Below, in pieces: positions 52,561-64,000 of a stretch of 64,000 nucleotides of DNA. The position numbers and the translations under genes are program-made. Position 1 is the first letter of the stretch. Every line of letters begins with the position of its first letter. The notes below the pieces were generated by a model. The model was not told the origin of the DNA. It ran no database searches and saw only the letters and a program-made list of their open reading frames with translations. Source of the stretch: Calliopsis andreniformis (lineage: Eukaryota > Arthropoda > Insecta > Hymenoptera > Andrenidae); NCBI RefSeq assembly GCF_051401765.1, contig NW_027480423.1, positions 10,416,001-10,480,000 on the forward strand, given 5' to 3'.

Positions 52561-55500
52561 TGTTGTATTTATATCGTATTTTATGCTTCTGGCGTTGACT
52601 TATTAGGACATAACTATTCGATCTGGTGGAGCAACGCCCTGGAGTGAAACCTAGGTTGCCCGGAACGTAGAAATGACCATTACTTTCACACTGGTTGCAA
52701 TTATTCCTGTTATACGATGGAAAAACTGTTATATTTTAATTGTATTTTATGATTTTAGCGATGAATTATAAGTCCCTAGCAATTCGATCTGGTGGAGCAA
52801 CGCCCTAGAGTGACGCCTAGGTTGGTCGGAACGTAGAAATGACCATTACTTTCACACTGGTAGCAATTATTCGTTTTATACGATGGAAAAACTGTTCTAT
52901 TTATTTTGCAATTTATGCTTCTGGCGTTGACTTCTTAGGACATAACTATTCGGTCTGGTGGAACAACGCCCTAGGGTGAAGCCTAGGTTGCCCGGAACGT
53001 GGAAATGACCATAACTTTTACACTGGTAGCAATTATTCGTTTTATACAATGGAAAAACCGTTCTATTTATTTTGCATTTTATGCTTCGGGCGTTGACCTC
53101 TAAGGCCCTAGCTATTCGATCTGGTGGAGTAACGCCCTAGAGTGAAGCCTAGGTTGCCCGGAACGTAGAAATGAACATCACTTTCAAACTGGTTGCAATT
53201 ATTCCTGTTACATGATGTAAAAACTGTTGTATTTTGATTGCATCTTATGCTTCGGGCATTGATTTCTAGGGCCCTAACAATTCAATCTGTTGGAGCAACG
53301 CCCTAGGGTGAATCCTAGGTTGCCCGGAAAGTAGAAATGACCATAACTTTCACACTGATTGCTATTATTCGTTTTATACAATGGAAAAACGGTTCCATTT
53401 ATTTTGTATTTTATGCTTCGGGCGTTGACTTCTAAGGCCCTAACTGTTGAATCTGGTGGAGCAACGCCCTAGAGTGAAGCCTAGGTTGCCCGGAACACAG
53501 AAATGACCATAACTTTCGCACTGGTTCCAAATATTCCTGTTCTACGATGGACAAACTGTTGTACTTATATCGGATTTTATGCTTCTGGCGTTGACTTCTA
53601 AGGACCTAACTATTCGATCTGGTGGAGCAACGCTCTAGAGTGAAGTCTAGGTTGCTCGGAATGTAGGAATGACCATAAATTTCACACTGGTTGCAATTAT
53701 TCGTTTTATACGATGGAAAAACTGTTGCATCTTTTTCGTATTTTATGCTTCTGGCGTTGACTTCTAAGGCCCTAACTATTTGATTTGGTGGAGCACCGCC
53801 CTAGAGTAAAGCCTAGGTTGCCCGGAACATAGAAATGACCATAACTTATACACTGGTAGCAATTATTCGTTTTATACAATGGAAAAACAGTTCCATTTAT
53901 TTTGTGTTTTATGCTTCGGGCGTTGACTTCTAAGGCCCTAGCTGTTTGATCTGGTGGAGCAACGCCCTAGAGTGAAGCCTAGGTTGCCGGGAACGTAGAA
54001 TTGACCATAACTTTCACACTGGTTGCTATTATTCGTTCTATACGATGGAAAAGCTGTTGTATTTATATCGTATTTTATGCTTCTGGCGTTGACTTCTTAG
54101 GCCCTAACAATTCGATCTGGTGGAACAACGACCTAGAGTGAGGCCTAGGTAGCCCGGAACGTAGAAATGACCATCACTTCCATACTGGTAGCAATTAATC
54201 CTTTTATAGGATGGAAAAACTGTTGTATTTTTATTGCATTTTATGCTTCCGGCGTTGACTTCTAAGGCCCTAACTATTCAATCTGCTGGAGCAACGCCCT
54301 AGGGCGAAGCCTAGGCTGCCCAGAACGTAGAAATGACGTTAACTTTCATACTGGTTGCAATTACTCGTTTTATACGATTGAAAAGCTGTTGTATTTATAT
54401 TGTATTTTATGCTTCTGGCGTTGACTTCTTATGCCCTAACCATTCCATCTGGTGGAACAACGCCCTATGGTGAAGCCTAGGTTGCCCGGAACGTAGAAAT
54501 GACCATAACTTTCACACCGGTAGCAATTATTCGTTTTATACGATGGAAAAGCTGTTGTATTTATATCGTATTTTATGCTTCTGGCGTTGACTTCTTAGGC
54601 CCTAACTATTTCATTTGATGGAACAACGCCCTCGAGTGAAGCCTAGGTTGCCCGGAACGTAGAAATGACCATAACTTTCACACTGGCAGCAATTATTCGT
54701 TCTATACATGGAAAAACTTCTATTTATTTTGTATTTTATGCTTCTGGCGTTGACTTCTAAGGCCCTACCTATTCGATCTGGCGGAGCAACCCCCTACAGT
54801 GAAGCCTACGTTGCTCGGAACGTAGAAATGACCATTACCTTCACACTGTTTGCAATAATTCATTTTATACGATGGCAAATCTGTTGTATTTATATGGTAT
54901 TTAATGCATCTGGCGTTGACTTCTAAGGCCCTATCTCTTCGATTTGGTGGAGCAACGCCTCAGGGTTAAGACTAGGATGCCCGAAACGTTGAAATGGTCA
55001 TTACTTTCGCACTGGTTGCAATAAGTCATGCTATACGATGGAAAATCAGTTGCATATTTATTGTATTTTATGCTTCTGGCGTTGTCTTCTAAGGCCCTAA
55101 TTATTTAACCTGGTGGAGCACCGCCCTAGAGTGAAGCCTAGGTTGCCGGGAACGTAGAACATACCATTACCTTCACACTGGTTGCAATTAATCCTGTTAT
55201 ACGATGGAAAAACTGTTGCATCTTCATTGTATTTTATGCTTCTGGCGTTGACTTCTTAGGCCCTAACTATTCCAACAGGTGGAACAACGCCGTAGGGTGA
55301 AGCCTAGGTTGCCCGGAACGTAGAAATGACCAACTCTTTCACACTGGTAGCAATTATTCGTTTTATACATGGAAAAGCTGTTATATATATATATTGCATT
55401 TTATGCTTCTGGCATTGAATTCTAAGTCCCTAGCTATTCGATCTGGTGGAGCAACGCCCTAGAGTGAAACCTGGATTTCCCGGAACGTAGAAATGACCTG

Positions 55501-56287
55501 TACTTTCACACTGTTTGCAATTATTCCTGTTAAACGATGGAACAACTGTTGCATCTTTATTGTATTTTATGCTTCTGGCGTTGACTTCTTAGGACCTAAC
55601 GATACGATCTGGTGCAGCATCGTCCTAGAGTGAAGCCTTGGTTGCCGGAACGTAGAAATGACCATAACTTTCACACTGGCAGCAATTATTCGTTTTATAC
55701 AATGGAAAAACTGTTCTATTTATTTTGTATTTTATGCTTCGGCCGTGGACTTCTAAGGCCCTAACTACTCGATCTGGTGGAGCAACGCCCTAGAGTGAAG
55801 CCTAGGTTGCCCCGAACGTAGAAATGACCTTTACTTTCACACGGGTTGCAATTACTCCTGTTATACGATGGAAAAACTGTTGTACTTTTATTGTATTTTA
55901 TGCTTCTGGCGTTTAATTCTAAGTCCCTAGCTATTCGATCTGGTGGAGCAACACCCTACAGTGAAGCCTAGGTTGCCCGGAACGTATATATGACCATAAC
56001 CTACACACAGGTTGCAATTATTCGTTTTATACGATGGAAAGACTGATCGACATGTTTTGTAGTTTATGTTTCTGCCGCTCACTTCTACGGCCCTAACACT
56101 TCGATCTGGTTTAGCAACGGCCTGGAGTGAAGCCTAGCTTGCCCGGAGCGTAGGACATACCTTTACCTTCACACTGGTTGCAATTATTCCTGTTATACGA
56201 TGGAAAAACTGTTGTATTTATATCGTATTTTATGCTTCAAGCGTAGACTTCTGAGGTCCTAGCTACTCGAGCTGGTTGAGCAACGCC
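52560..56287 (+). repeat. Diverged, essentially monomeric satellite
   Basis: About 22 monomers that look more different from one another than those to the left. Many have private changes and small indels, for example GATGAATTATAAGTCCC near 52760, a shortened CTATACATGG near 54710 and TATATATATATTGC near 55388. No long local duplication was found, except that 55840-56310 resembles 60320-60790. It contains only a few isolated members of the variant families common elsewhere. It looks like an older layer not recently homogenised. Confidence 0.7.
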
Positions 56288-57448
56288 CTAGAGTGAAACC
56301 TAGGTTGCCCGGAACGTAGAAATAACCATTACTTTCACACTGGTTGCAATTATTCCTGTTATACAATGGAAAAACGGTTGTATTTTTATTGTATTTTATG
56401 CTTCTGGCGTCCACTTCTTAGGCCCTAACTATTCGATCTGGTGGAGCAATGCCTCAGAGTTAAGTCTAGGATGCCCGAAACGCCGAAATGATCATTACTT
56501 TCACGCTTGTTGCAATTATTCCTGTTATACCATGAAAAGACTGTTGTATTTTTATTGTATTTTGTGCCTCAGGCGTAGGCTTCTAAGACCGTAGCTATTC
56601 GATATGGTGGAGCACCGCCCTAGAGTGAAGCCTAGGTTGCTCGGAATGTAGAAATGACCATAACTTTCACACTGGTTGCAATTATTCGTTTTATACGATG
56701 GAAAACTGTTGTATTTATATTGTATTTTATGCTTCTGTCGTTCACTTCTTAGGCCCTAACTACTCGATCTGGTGGAACAACGCCCTAGGGTGAAGCCTAG
56801 GTTGCCCGGAACGTAGAAATGACCATAACTTTTTCACTGCTTGCATTTATTCGTTTTATACAATGGAAAAACTGTTCTATTTATTTTGCATTTTATTCTC
56901 CGGGCGTTGACTTCTAAGGCCCTAACTGATTGGTCTGGAGGTGCAACGCCCTAGAGTGAAGCCTAGATTGCCCGGTACGTAGAAATGACCATTACTTTCA
57001 CACTGTTTGCAAATATACATTATATACGATGGGAAATCTGTTGCATTTATGTTGTATTTTATGCTTCTGGCGTTGACTTCTTAGGCCCTAACTATTTGAT
57101 CTGGTGGAGCAACGCCCTAAAGTGAAGCCTAGGTTGCCCGGAACGTAGAAGTGACCATAACTTTCACACAGGTTGCTATTATTCGTTTTATACGATGGAA
57201 AAACTGTTGTATTTATATTGTATTTTATGCTTCTGGCGTCCACTTCTTAGGCCCTAACTATTCGATCTGGTGGAGCAATGCCTCAGAGTTAAGTCTAGGA
57301 TGCCCGAAACGCCGAAATGATCATTACTTTCACGCTTGTTGCAATTATTCCTGTTATACCATGAAAAGACTGTTGTATTTTTATTGTATTTTGTGCCTCA
57401 GGCGTAGGCTTCTAAGACCGTAGCTATTCGATATGGTGGAGCACCGCC
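56288..57448 (+). repeat. Tandem 7-mer higher-order unit, copy 1 (1161 bp)
   Basis: Repeated directly at 57449-58609 (7 monomers minus one base). Shared variants are GAAATAACCATTAC, TACAATGGAAAAACGG, GGCGTCCACTTC, CATGAAAAGACTG, TTTTGTGCCTCAGGCGTAGG and CTTTTTCACTGCTTGC. Within each unit the GGCGTCCACTTC stretch itself occurs twice (56411, 57240, 57572, 58401). Identical 90-codon spurious plus-strand frames lie at 57151 and 58312. Confidence 0.88.
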
Positions 57449-58609
57449 CTAGAGTGAAACCTAGGTTGCCCGGAACGTAGAAATAACCATTACTTTCACA
57501 CTGGTTGCAATTATTCCTGTTATACAATGGAAAAACGGTTGTATTTTTATTGTATTTTATGCTTCTGGCGTCCACTTCTTAGGCCCTAACTATTCGATCT
57601 GGTGGAGCAATGCCTCAGAGTTAAGTCTAGGATGCCCGAAACGCCGAAATGATCATTACTTTCACGCTTGTTGCAATTATTCCTGTTATACCATGAAAAG
57701 ACTGTTGTATTTTTATTGTATTTTGTGCCTCAGGCGTAGGCTTCTAAGACCGTAGCTATTCGATATGGTGGAGCACCGCCCGAGAGTGAAGCCTAGGTTG
57801 CTCGGAATGTAGAAATGACCATAACTTTCACACTGGTTGCAATTATTCGTTTTATACGATGGAAAACTGTTGTATTTATATTGTATTTTATGCTTCTGTC
57901 GTTCACTTCTTAGGCCCTAACTACTCGATCTGGTGGAACAACGCCCTAGGGTGAAGCCTAGGTTGCCCGGAACGTAGAAATGACCATAACTTTTTCACTG
58001 CTTGCATTTATTCGTTTTATACAATGGAAAAACTGTTCTATTTATTTTGCATTTTATTCTCCGGGCGTTGACTTCTAAGGCCCTAACTGATTGGTCTGGA
58101 GGTGCAACGCCCTAGAGTGAAGCCTAGATTGCCCGGTACGTAGAAATGACCATTACTTTCACACTGTTTGCAAATATACATTATATACGATGGGAAATCT
58201 GTTGCATTTATGTTGTATTTTATGCTTCTGGCGTTGACTTCTTAGGCCCTAACTATTTGATCTGGTGGAGCAACGCCCTAAAGTGAAGCCTAGGTTGCCC
58301 GGAACGTAGAAGTGACCATAACTTTCACACAGGTTGCTATTATTCGTTTTATACGATGGAAAAACTGTTGTATTTATATTGTATTTTATGCTTCTGGCGT
58401 CCACTTCTTAGGCCCTAACTATTCGATCTGGTGGAGCAATGCCTCAGAGTTAAGTCTAGGATGCCCGAAACGCCGAAATGATCATTACTTTCACGCTTGT
58501 TGCAATTATTCCTGTTATACCATGAAAAGACTGTTGTATTTTTATTGTATTTTGTGCCTCAGGCGTAGGCTTCTAAGACCGTAGCTATTCGATATGGTGG
58601 AGCACCGCC
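57449..58609 (+). repeat. Tandem 7-mer higher-order unit, copy 2 (1161 bp)
   Basis: Second copy of the 7-mer. One visible difference is CGCCCTAG versus CGCCCGAG near 57781. A further partial, more diverged copy of three monomers is at about 58990-59480 (GTCGTTCACTTC, CTTTTTCACTGC, GATTGGTCTGGAGG). Confidence 0.88.
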
Positions 58610-61600
58610 CTAGAGTGAAGCCTAGGTTGCTCGGAACGTAGAAATGACCACTTCTTTCACACTGTTCGCAATTATTCATTTAATATGATGGAAAAGCTGT
58701 TGTATTTATAGCGTATTTTATGCTTCGGGCGTTGACTTCTTAGGCAATAACATTTCGATGTGGTGGAGCAACGCCCTAGAGTGTAGCCTAGGTTGCTCGG
58801 AATGTAGAAATGACCATAACTTTCACACTGGTTGCAATTATTCGTTTTATACGATGGAAAAACTGTTCTATTTATTATATATTTTATGCTTCGGGCGTTG
58901 ACTTCTAAGGCCCTAACTATTCGATCTGGTGGAGCAACGCCCTAGAGCGAAGCCTAGGTTGCCCGGTACGTAGAAATGACCATCACCTTCATACTGGTTG
59001 CAATTATTCGTTTTATATGATGGAAAAACTGTTGTATTTATATTGTATTTTATGCTTCTGTCGTTCACTTCTTAGGCCCTAACTACTCGATCTGGTGGAA
59101 CAACGCCCTAGGGTGAAGCCTAGGTTGCCCGGAACGTAGAAATGACCATAACTTTTTCACTGCTTGCATTTATTCGTTTTATACAATGGAAAATCTGTTC
59201 TATTTATTTTGCATTTTATTCTCCGGGCGTTGACTTCTAAGGCCCTAACTGATTGGTCTGGAGGTGCAACGCCCTAGAGTGAAGCCTAGATTGCCCGGTA
59301 CGTAGAAATGACCATTACTTTCACACTGTTTGCAAATATACATTATATACGATGGAAAATCTGTTGCATTTATGTTGTATTTTATGCTTCTGGCGTTGAC
59401 TTCTTAGGCCCTAACTATTTGATCTGGTGGAGCAACGCCCTAAAGTTAAGCCTAGGTTGCCCGGAACGTAGAAGTGACCATAACTTCCACACTGGTTGCA
59501 ATTATTCATTTAATATAATGTAAAAGCTGTTGTATTTATATGGTATTTTATGCTTCGGGCGTTGACTTCTTAGGCCCTAACTATTCGATCTGTTGGAGCA
59601 ACACCCTACAGTTAAGCCTAGGTTGCCTGGAACGTAGAAATAAACATAACTTTCACACTGGCAGCAATTATTCGTTTTATACAATGGAAAGACTGTTCTA
59701 TTTATTTTGTATTTTATGCTTCGGCCGTGGACTTCTAAGGCCCTAACTACTCGATCTGGTGGAGCAACGCCCTAGAGTGGAGCCTAGGTTGCCCGGAACG
59801 TAGAAATGACCTTTACTTTCACACTGGTTGCAATTACTCCTGTTATACGATGGAAAAGCTGTTGTATTTATATTGTATTTTATGCTTCTGTCGTTGACTT
59901 CTAAGGCCGTAGCTATTAGTTGTGGTGGAGCTACGCCCTAGAATGAAACCTAGGTTACCCGGAACGTAGAAATGACCAGTACTTTCACACTGTTTGCAGT
60001 TATTCCTGTTATTCGATGGAAAGACTGTTGCATCTTTATTGTATTTTATGCTTCTGGCGTTGACTTCTAAGGCCGTAGCTATTAGATGTGGTGTAGCAAC
60101 GCCGTAGAGTGACGCCCAGGTTGCCCGGAACGCAGAAGTGGCCATTACTTTCACACCGGTTGCTATTATTCGTTTTATACGATGGAAAAACTGCTATACT
60201 CAAATTGTATTTTATGCTTCTGGCGTTGACTTCTTAGGCCCTAACTATTCGATCTGGTGGAACAACGCCCTAGAGTGAAGCCTAGGTTGCCCGGAACGTA
60301 GGACATACCATTACATTCACACTGGCTGCAATTACTCCTGTTATACGATGGAAAAACTGTTGTACTTTTATTGTATTTTATGCTTCTGGCGTTTAATTCT
60401 AAGTCCCTAGCTATTCGATCTGGTGGAGCAACACCCTACAGTGAAGCCTAGGTTGCCCGGAACGTATATATGACCATAACCTACACACAGGTTGCAATTA
60501 TTCGTTTTATACGATGGAAAGACTGTTCGACTTGTTTTGTCGTTTATGTTTCTGCCGCTCACTTCTACGGCCCTAACTCTTCGATCTGGTTTAGCGACGG
60601 CCTGGAGTGAAGCCTAGGTTGCCCGGAGCGTAGGACATACCTTTACCTTCACACTGGTTGCAATTATTCCTGTTATACGATGGAAAAACTGTTGTACTTA
60701 TATCGTATTTTATGCTTCAAGCGTAGACTTCTGAGGTCCTAGCTACTCGAGCTGGTTGAGCAACGCCCTAGAGTGAAACCTAGGTTGCCCGGAACGTAGA
60801 AATGACCATTACTTTCACAATGTTTGCAATCACTCATTTTATACGATGGAAAAACTGTTGTACTTATATTGTATTTTATCCATCTGGCGTTGAATTCGAA
60901 GTCCCTAGCTGTTAGATCTGGTGGGGCAACGCCCTAGAGTGAAACCTCGGTTACCTGGAACGTAGAAATGACCATTACTTTCACACTGTTTGCAATTATC
61001 CTTTTTATACGATGGAAAAGCTGTACTTTTTATTTTGTATTTTATGCTTCGGGCGTTGACTTCTTAGTCCCTAACAATTTGATCTGGTTGAGGACCGCCC
61101 TAGAGTGAAGCCTAGGTTCCCGGAACGTAGAAATGATCATAACTTTCACACAGGTTGCTATTATTCGTTTTATACGATGGAAAAACTGTTGTATTTATAT
61201 TGTATTTTCTGCTTCTGGCGTTCACTTCTTAGGCCCTAACATTTCGATGTGGTGGAGCAACGCCCTAGAGTGTAGCCTAGGTTGCTCGGAATGTAGAAAT
61301 GACCATAACTTTCACACTGGTTGCAATTATTCGTTTTATACGATGGAAAAACTGTTCTATTTATTTTATACTTTATGCTTCGGGCGTTGACTTCTAAGGC
61401 CCTAACTATTCGATCTGGTGGAGCAACGCCCTAGAGCGAAGCCTAGGTTACCCGGTACGTAGAAATGACCATCACTTTCATACTGGTTGCAATTATTCGT
61501 TTTATATGATGGAAAAACTGTTGTATTTATATTGTATTTTATGCTTCTGTCGTTCACTTCTTAGGCCCTAACTACTCGATCTGGTGGAGCAACGCCCTAG

Positions 61601-62824
61601 AGTGAAGCCTAGGTTGCCCGGAACGTAGAAATGACCTTTACTTTCACACTGGTTGCAATTACTCCTGTTATACGATGGAAAAGCTGTTGTATTTATATTG
61701 TATTTTATGCTTCTGTCGTTGACTTCTAAGGCCGTAGCTATTAGTTGTGGTGGAGCTACGCCCTAGAATGAAACCTAGGTTACCCGGAACGTAGAAATGA
61801 CCAGTACTTTCACACTGTTTGCAGTTATTCCTGTTATTCGATGGAAAAACTGTTGCATCTTTATTGTATTTTATGCTTCTGGCGTTGACTTCTAAGGCCG
61901 TAGCAATTAGATGTGGTGTAGCAACGCCGTAGTGTGACGCCCAGGTTGCCCGGAACGCGGGAGTGACCATTACTTTCACACCGGTTGCTATTATTCGTTT
62001 TATACGATGGAAAAACTGTTATACTCATATTGTATTTTATGCTTCTGGCGTTGCCTTCTTAGGCCCTAACTATTCGATCTGGTGGAACAACGCCCTAGAG
62101 TGAAGCCTAGGTTGCCCGGAACGTAGGAATGACCATTAATTTCACACTGGTAGCAATTATTCGTTTTATACGATGGAAAAACTGTTTTATTTATTTTGTA
62201 TTTTAAGCCACGGGCGTTGAGTTCTAAGGCCCTAACTATTCGATCTAGTGGAGCAACGCCCTCGAGTGAGGCGTAGGTTGCCCGGAACGTAGAAATGAAA
62301 AACACTTTCAAACTGGTTGCAATTAATCCTGTTATACGATGGAAAAACAGTTGTATTTAAATTGCATTTTATGCTTCTGGCGTTCACTTCCTAGGCCCTA
62401 ACTTTTCGATCTGGTGGAGCAACGGCCTAGGGTGAAGCCTAGGTTGCCCGGAACGTAGAAATGACCATAACTTTTACACTGGCTGCTATTATTCGTTTTA
62501 TACGATGGAAAAACTGTTATATTTATATTGTATTTTATGCTTCTGGCGTTGACTTCTTAGGCCCTAACTATTCGATCTGGCGGAACAACGCCCTAGAGTG
62601 AAGCCTAGGTTGCCTGGAACGTAGAAATGACCATCACTTTCACACGGGTTGCCATTATTCCTGTTATAGGATGGAAAGACGGTTGTATTTTTATTGTATT
62701 TTATACTTCAGGCTTCGACTTCTGAGGCTGTGGCTATTCGATGTGGTGGAAGAACGCCATAGAGTGAAGCCTAGGTTGCCCGGAACGTAGAAATGACCAT
62801 AAGTTTCATACTGGTTGCAATTAT
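58610..62824 (+). repeat. Older mixed satellite with 11-mer and 27-mer offsets
   Basis: About 59830-60190 matches 61655-62015 at 1825 bp (GGTGGAGCTACGCCC, GCAGTTATTCC, GTGGTGTAGCAACGCC). 60320-60790 matches 55840-56310 at 4480 bp (27 monomers minus 2; GGCGTTTAATTCTAAG, GTATATATGACC, GCCTGGAGTGAAGCC). Many private substitutions suggest these duplications are older than those at 15-32 and 43-47 kb. The longest open frames of the window, 103 codons at 59843-60154 and 61668-61979, are paired copies of this repeat and not genes. Confidence 0.72.
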
Positions 62825-62990
62825 TCGTTTTATATGATGGAAGAGCTGTTGAATTTATATTGTATTTTATGCTGCTGGCGTTCACTTCTTAGGCCCTAAC
62901 TATTCGATCTGGTGGAACAACGCCCTGGGGTGAAGCCTAGGTTGCCCGGAACGTAGAAATGACCATAGCTTTCATACTGTTTGCAATCAC
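62825..62990 (+). repeat. Single-monomer tandem duplication, copy 1 (166 bp)
   Basis: The unit with GATGGAAGAGCTGTTGAATT and GCCCTGGGGTGAAGCC is followed by a near copy at 62991-63156. It is the clearest case in the window of two adjacent monomers being each other's closest relatives. Confidence 0.8.
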
Positions 62991-63156
62991 TCGTTTTATA
63001 TGATGGAAGAGCTGTTGAATTTATATTGTATTTTATGCTGCTGGCGTTCACTTCTTAGGCCCTAACTATTCGATCTGGTGGAACAACGCCCTGGGGTGAA
63101 GCCTAGGTTGCCCGGAACGTAGAAATGACCATAACTTTGACACTGGTTGCTATTAT
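62991..63156 (+). repeat. Single-monomer tandem duplication, copy 2 (166 bp)
   Basis: Second copy of 62825-62990, sharing GAAGAGCTGTTGAATT and CCCTGGGGTG. Array continues to the window end (64000) with ordinary monomers. Confidence 0.8.
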
Positions 63157-64000
63157 TCGTTTTATACGATGGAAAAACTGTTCCATTTATTTTGTATTTT
63201 ATGCTTCGGGCGTTGACTTCTAAGGCCCTAACTGTTTGATCTGGTGGAGCAACGCCCTAGAGTGAAGCCTAGGTTGCCCGGAACGTAGAAATGACCATAA
63301 CTTTCACACTGGATGCTATTATTCGTTCTATACGATGGAAAAACTGTTGCATTTTTATTGAATTTTATGCTTCCGGCGATGACTTCTAAGGCCCTAACTA
63401 TTCAATCTGTTGGAGCAACTCCCTAGGGTGAAGCCTAGGTTGCCCGGAAAGCAGAAATGACGTTAACCTTCATACTGGTTGCAATTATTCGTTTTATACG
63501 ATGGAAAAACTGATGTATTTATATTGTTTTTTATGCTTCTGGCGTTGACTTCTAAGGCACTAACTATTCGATCTGTAGGAACAACGCCCTAGGGTGTAGC
63601 CTAGGTAGCCCGTAAAGTAGAAATGACCATAGCTTTCATACTGGTTGCAATTATACGTTTTATATGATGGAAAGACTGTTGTATTTATATTGTATTTTAA
63701 GCATCTGGCGTTCACTTCTTAGGCCCTAACTATTCGATCTGGTGGAACAACGCCCTATGGTGAAGCCTAGGTCGACCGGAACGTAGAAATGACGTTAACT
63801 TTCACACCGGTAGCAATTATTCGTTTTACACGACGGAAAAGCTGTTATACTTATATTGTATCTTATGCTTCTGGCGTTGACTTCTTAGGCCCTCACTATT
63901 CAATCTGTTGGAGCAACGCCCTAGGGTGAAGCCCAGGTTGCCCGGAAAGTAGAAATGACGTTAACTTTCACACCGGTAGCAATTATTCGTTTTACACGAC

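Larger units (their letters stand above)
1..64000 (+). repeat. Continuous 166-bp satellite DNA array (about 385 monomers)
   Basis: The same unit of about 166 bp repeats head to tail from the first to the last base. Landmarks recur in fixed order in every unit: GTAGAAATGACC, CTGGTTGCAATTATTCG, CGATGGAAAAACTGTTG, TTTTATGCTTC, GGCGTTGACTTCT, GGCCCTAACTATTC, GGTGGAGCAACGCCCTAG and GAAGCCTAGGTTGCCCGG. First anchor near 66, last near 63949; the span fits 385 units with about 27 net single-base losses. No unit is inverted, and no foreign sequence interrupts the array. The hand consensus is 41% GC. There are no coding regions. Such arrays are typical of eukaryotic centromeric, pericentromeric or subtelomeric heterochromatin; which of these applies cannot be told from the sequence. 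All sub-features below lie within this array, and stretches not listed separately hold the same satellite with less obvious higher-order order. Confidence 0.98.

Noticed and set aside
59843..61979. Open reading frames up to 103 codons (59843-60154 and 61668-61979, minus strand), and about 30 shorter ones on both strands
   Set aside because: All lie within satellite monomers. Since 166 is not a multiple of three, the frame shifts at each unit and stops are avoided only by chance variants. Repeated proteins simply mirror duplicated DNA. There is no domain, initiation context or codon pattern suggesting translation.
1..64000. Transposable element, retroviral or rDNA insertion
   Set aside because: The landmark words recur without a gap, and HOR offsets stay close to multiples of 166, leaving no room for an insertion of any size.

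Overview
The whole 64 kb window is one uninterrupted tandem array of a satellite DNA. The repeat unit is about 166 bp, and every copy reads in the same orientation. Anchoring on the recurring GTAGAAATGACC word, the first copy starts near 66 and the last near 63949. That gives about 385 monomers averaging just under 166 bp, with scattered 1-bp deletions. I see no gene, RNA gene, transposable element, CRISPR array, microsatellite tract or unique sequence. The short open frames (at most 103 codons) are by-products of the repeat. This is a eukaryotic satellite array, probably centromeric or pericentromeric heterochromatin. The species cannot be named from the sequence. CpG is not depleted in the monomer consensus (7 CpGs per 166 bp, about what its base composition of 41% GC predicts), which fits a lightly methylated, perhaps invertebrate, genome better than a vertebrate.

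Within each monomer (position 1 = G of GTAGAAATGACC) there are three parts. An AT-rich segment (about 34-85) carries, in many copies, ATTCGTTTTATACGATG, which resembles the mammalian CENP-B box (NTTCGNNNNANNCGGGN). A second, GC-richer half follows. Near its end is an imperfect dyad (131-159: GCAA...CCTAG, 8-nt loop, CTAGG-TTGC) that contains an AvrII site, CCTAGG. Monomers fall into box-like and box-lost classes (ATTCCTGTTATATGATG, AATCCTTTTATACGATG, ATTCCTGTTATAGGACG).

Layout. 1-2.8 kb: dimeric higher-order repeat (332 bp) with strict alternation of box-like and box-lost monomers. 2.8-14.5 kb: patchwork of higher-order duplications (332, 1659, 1826, 2157, 3485 and 5144 bp offsets), including a clean tandem 10-mer at 6554-9871. 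14.5-32.4 kb: dominated by an 8.15 kb block present twice at a 9126-bp offset (55 monomers) and nearly identical between copies. 32.4-42 kb: 9-mer and 3-mer duplications and more diverged higher-order material. 43.0-46.7 kb: near-identical tandem 11-mer (1826 bp). 46.7-52.5 kb: mixed 10-, 11- and 13-mer-spaced blocks with conversion-like patches. 52.6-56.3 kb: more diverged, essentially monomeric satellite. 56.3-58.6 kb: tandem 7-mer (1161 bp). 58.6-64 kb: mixed older material with 11-mer and 27-mer-offset copies and one simple monomer duplication.

The picture is of layered, ongoing amplification by unequal exchange or conversion, always in monomer register. The points of most interest are the CENP-B-box-like motif with its two-class organisation and the nested higher-order repeats. 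All coordinates and identities were obtained by reading, not by alignment software.
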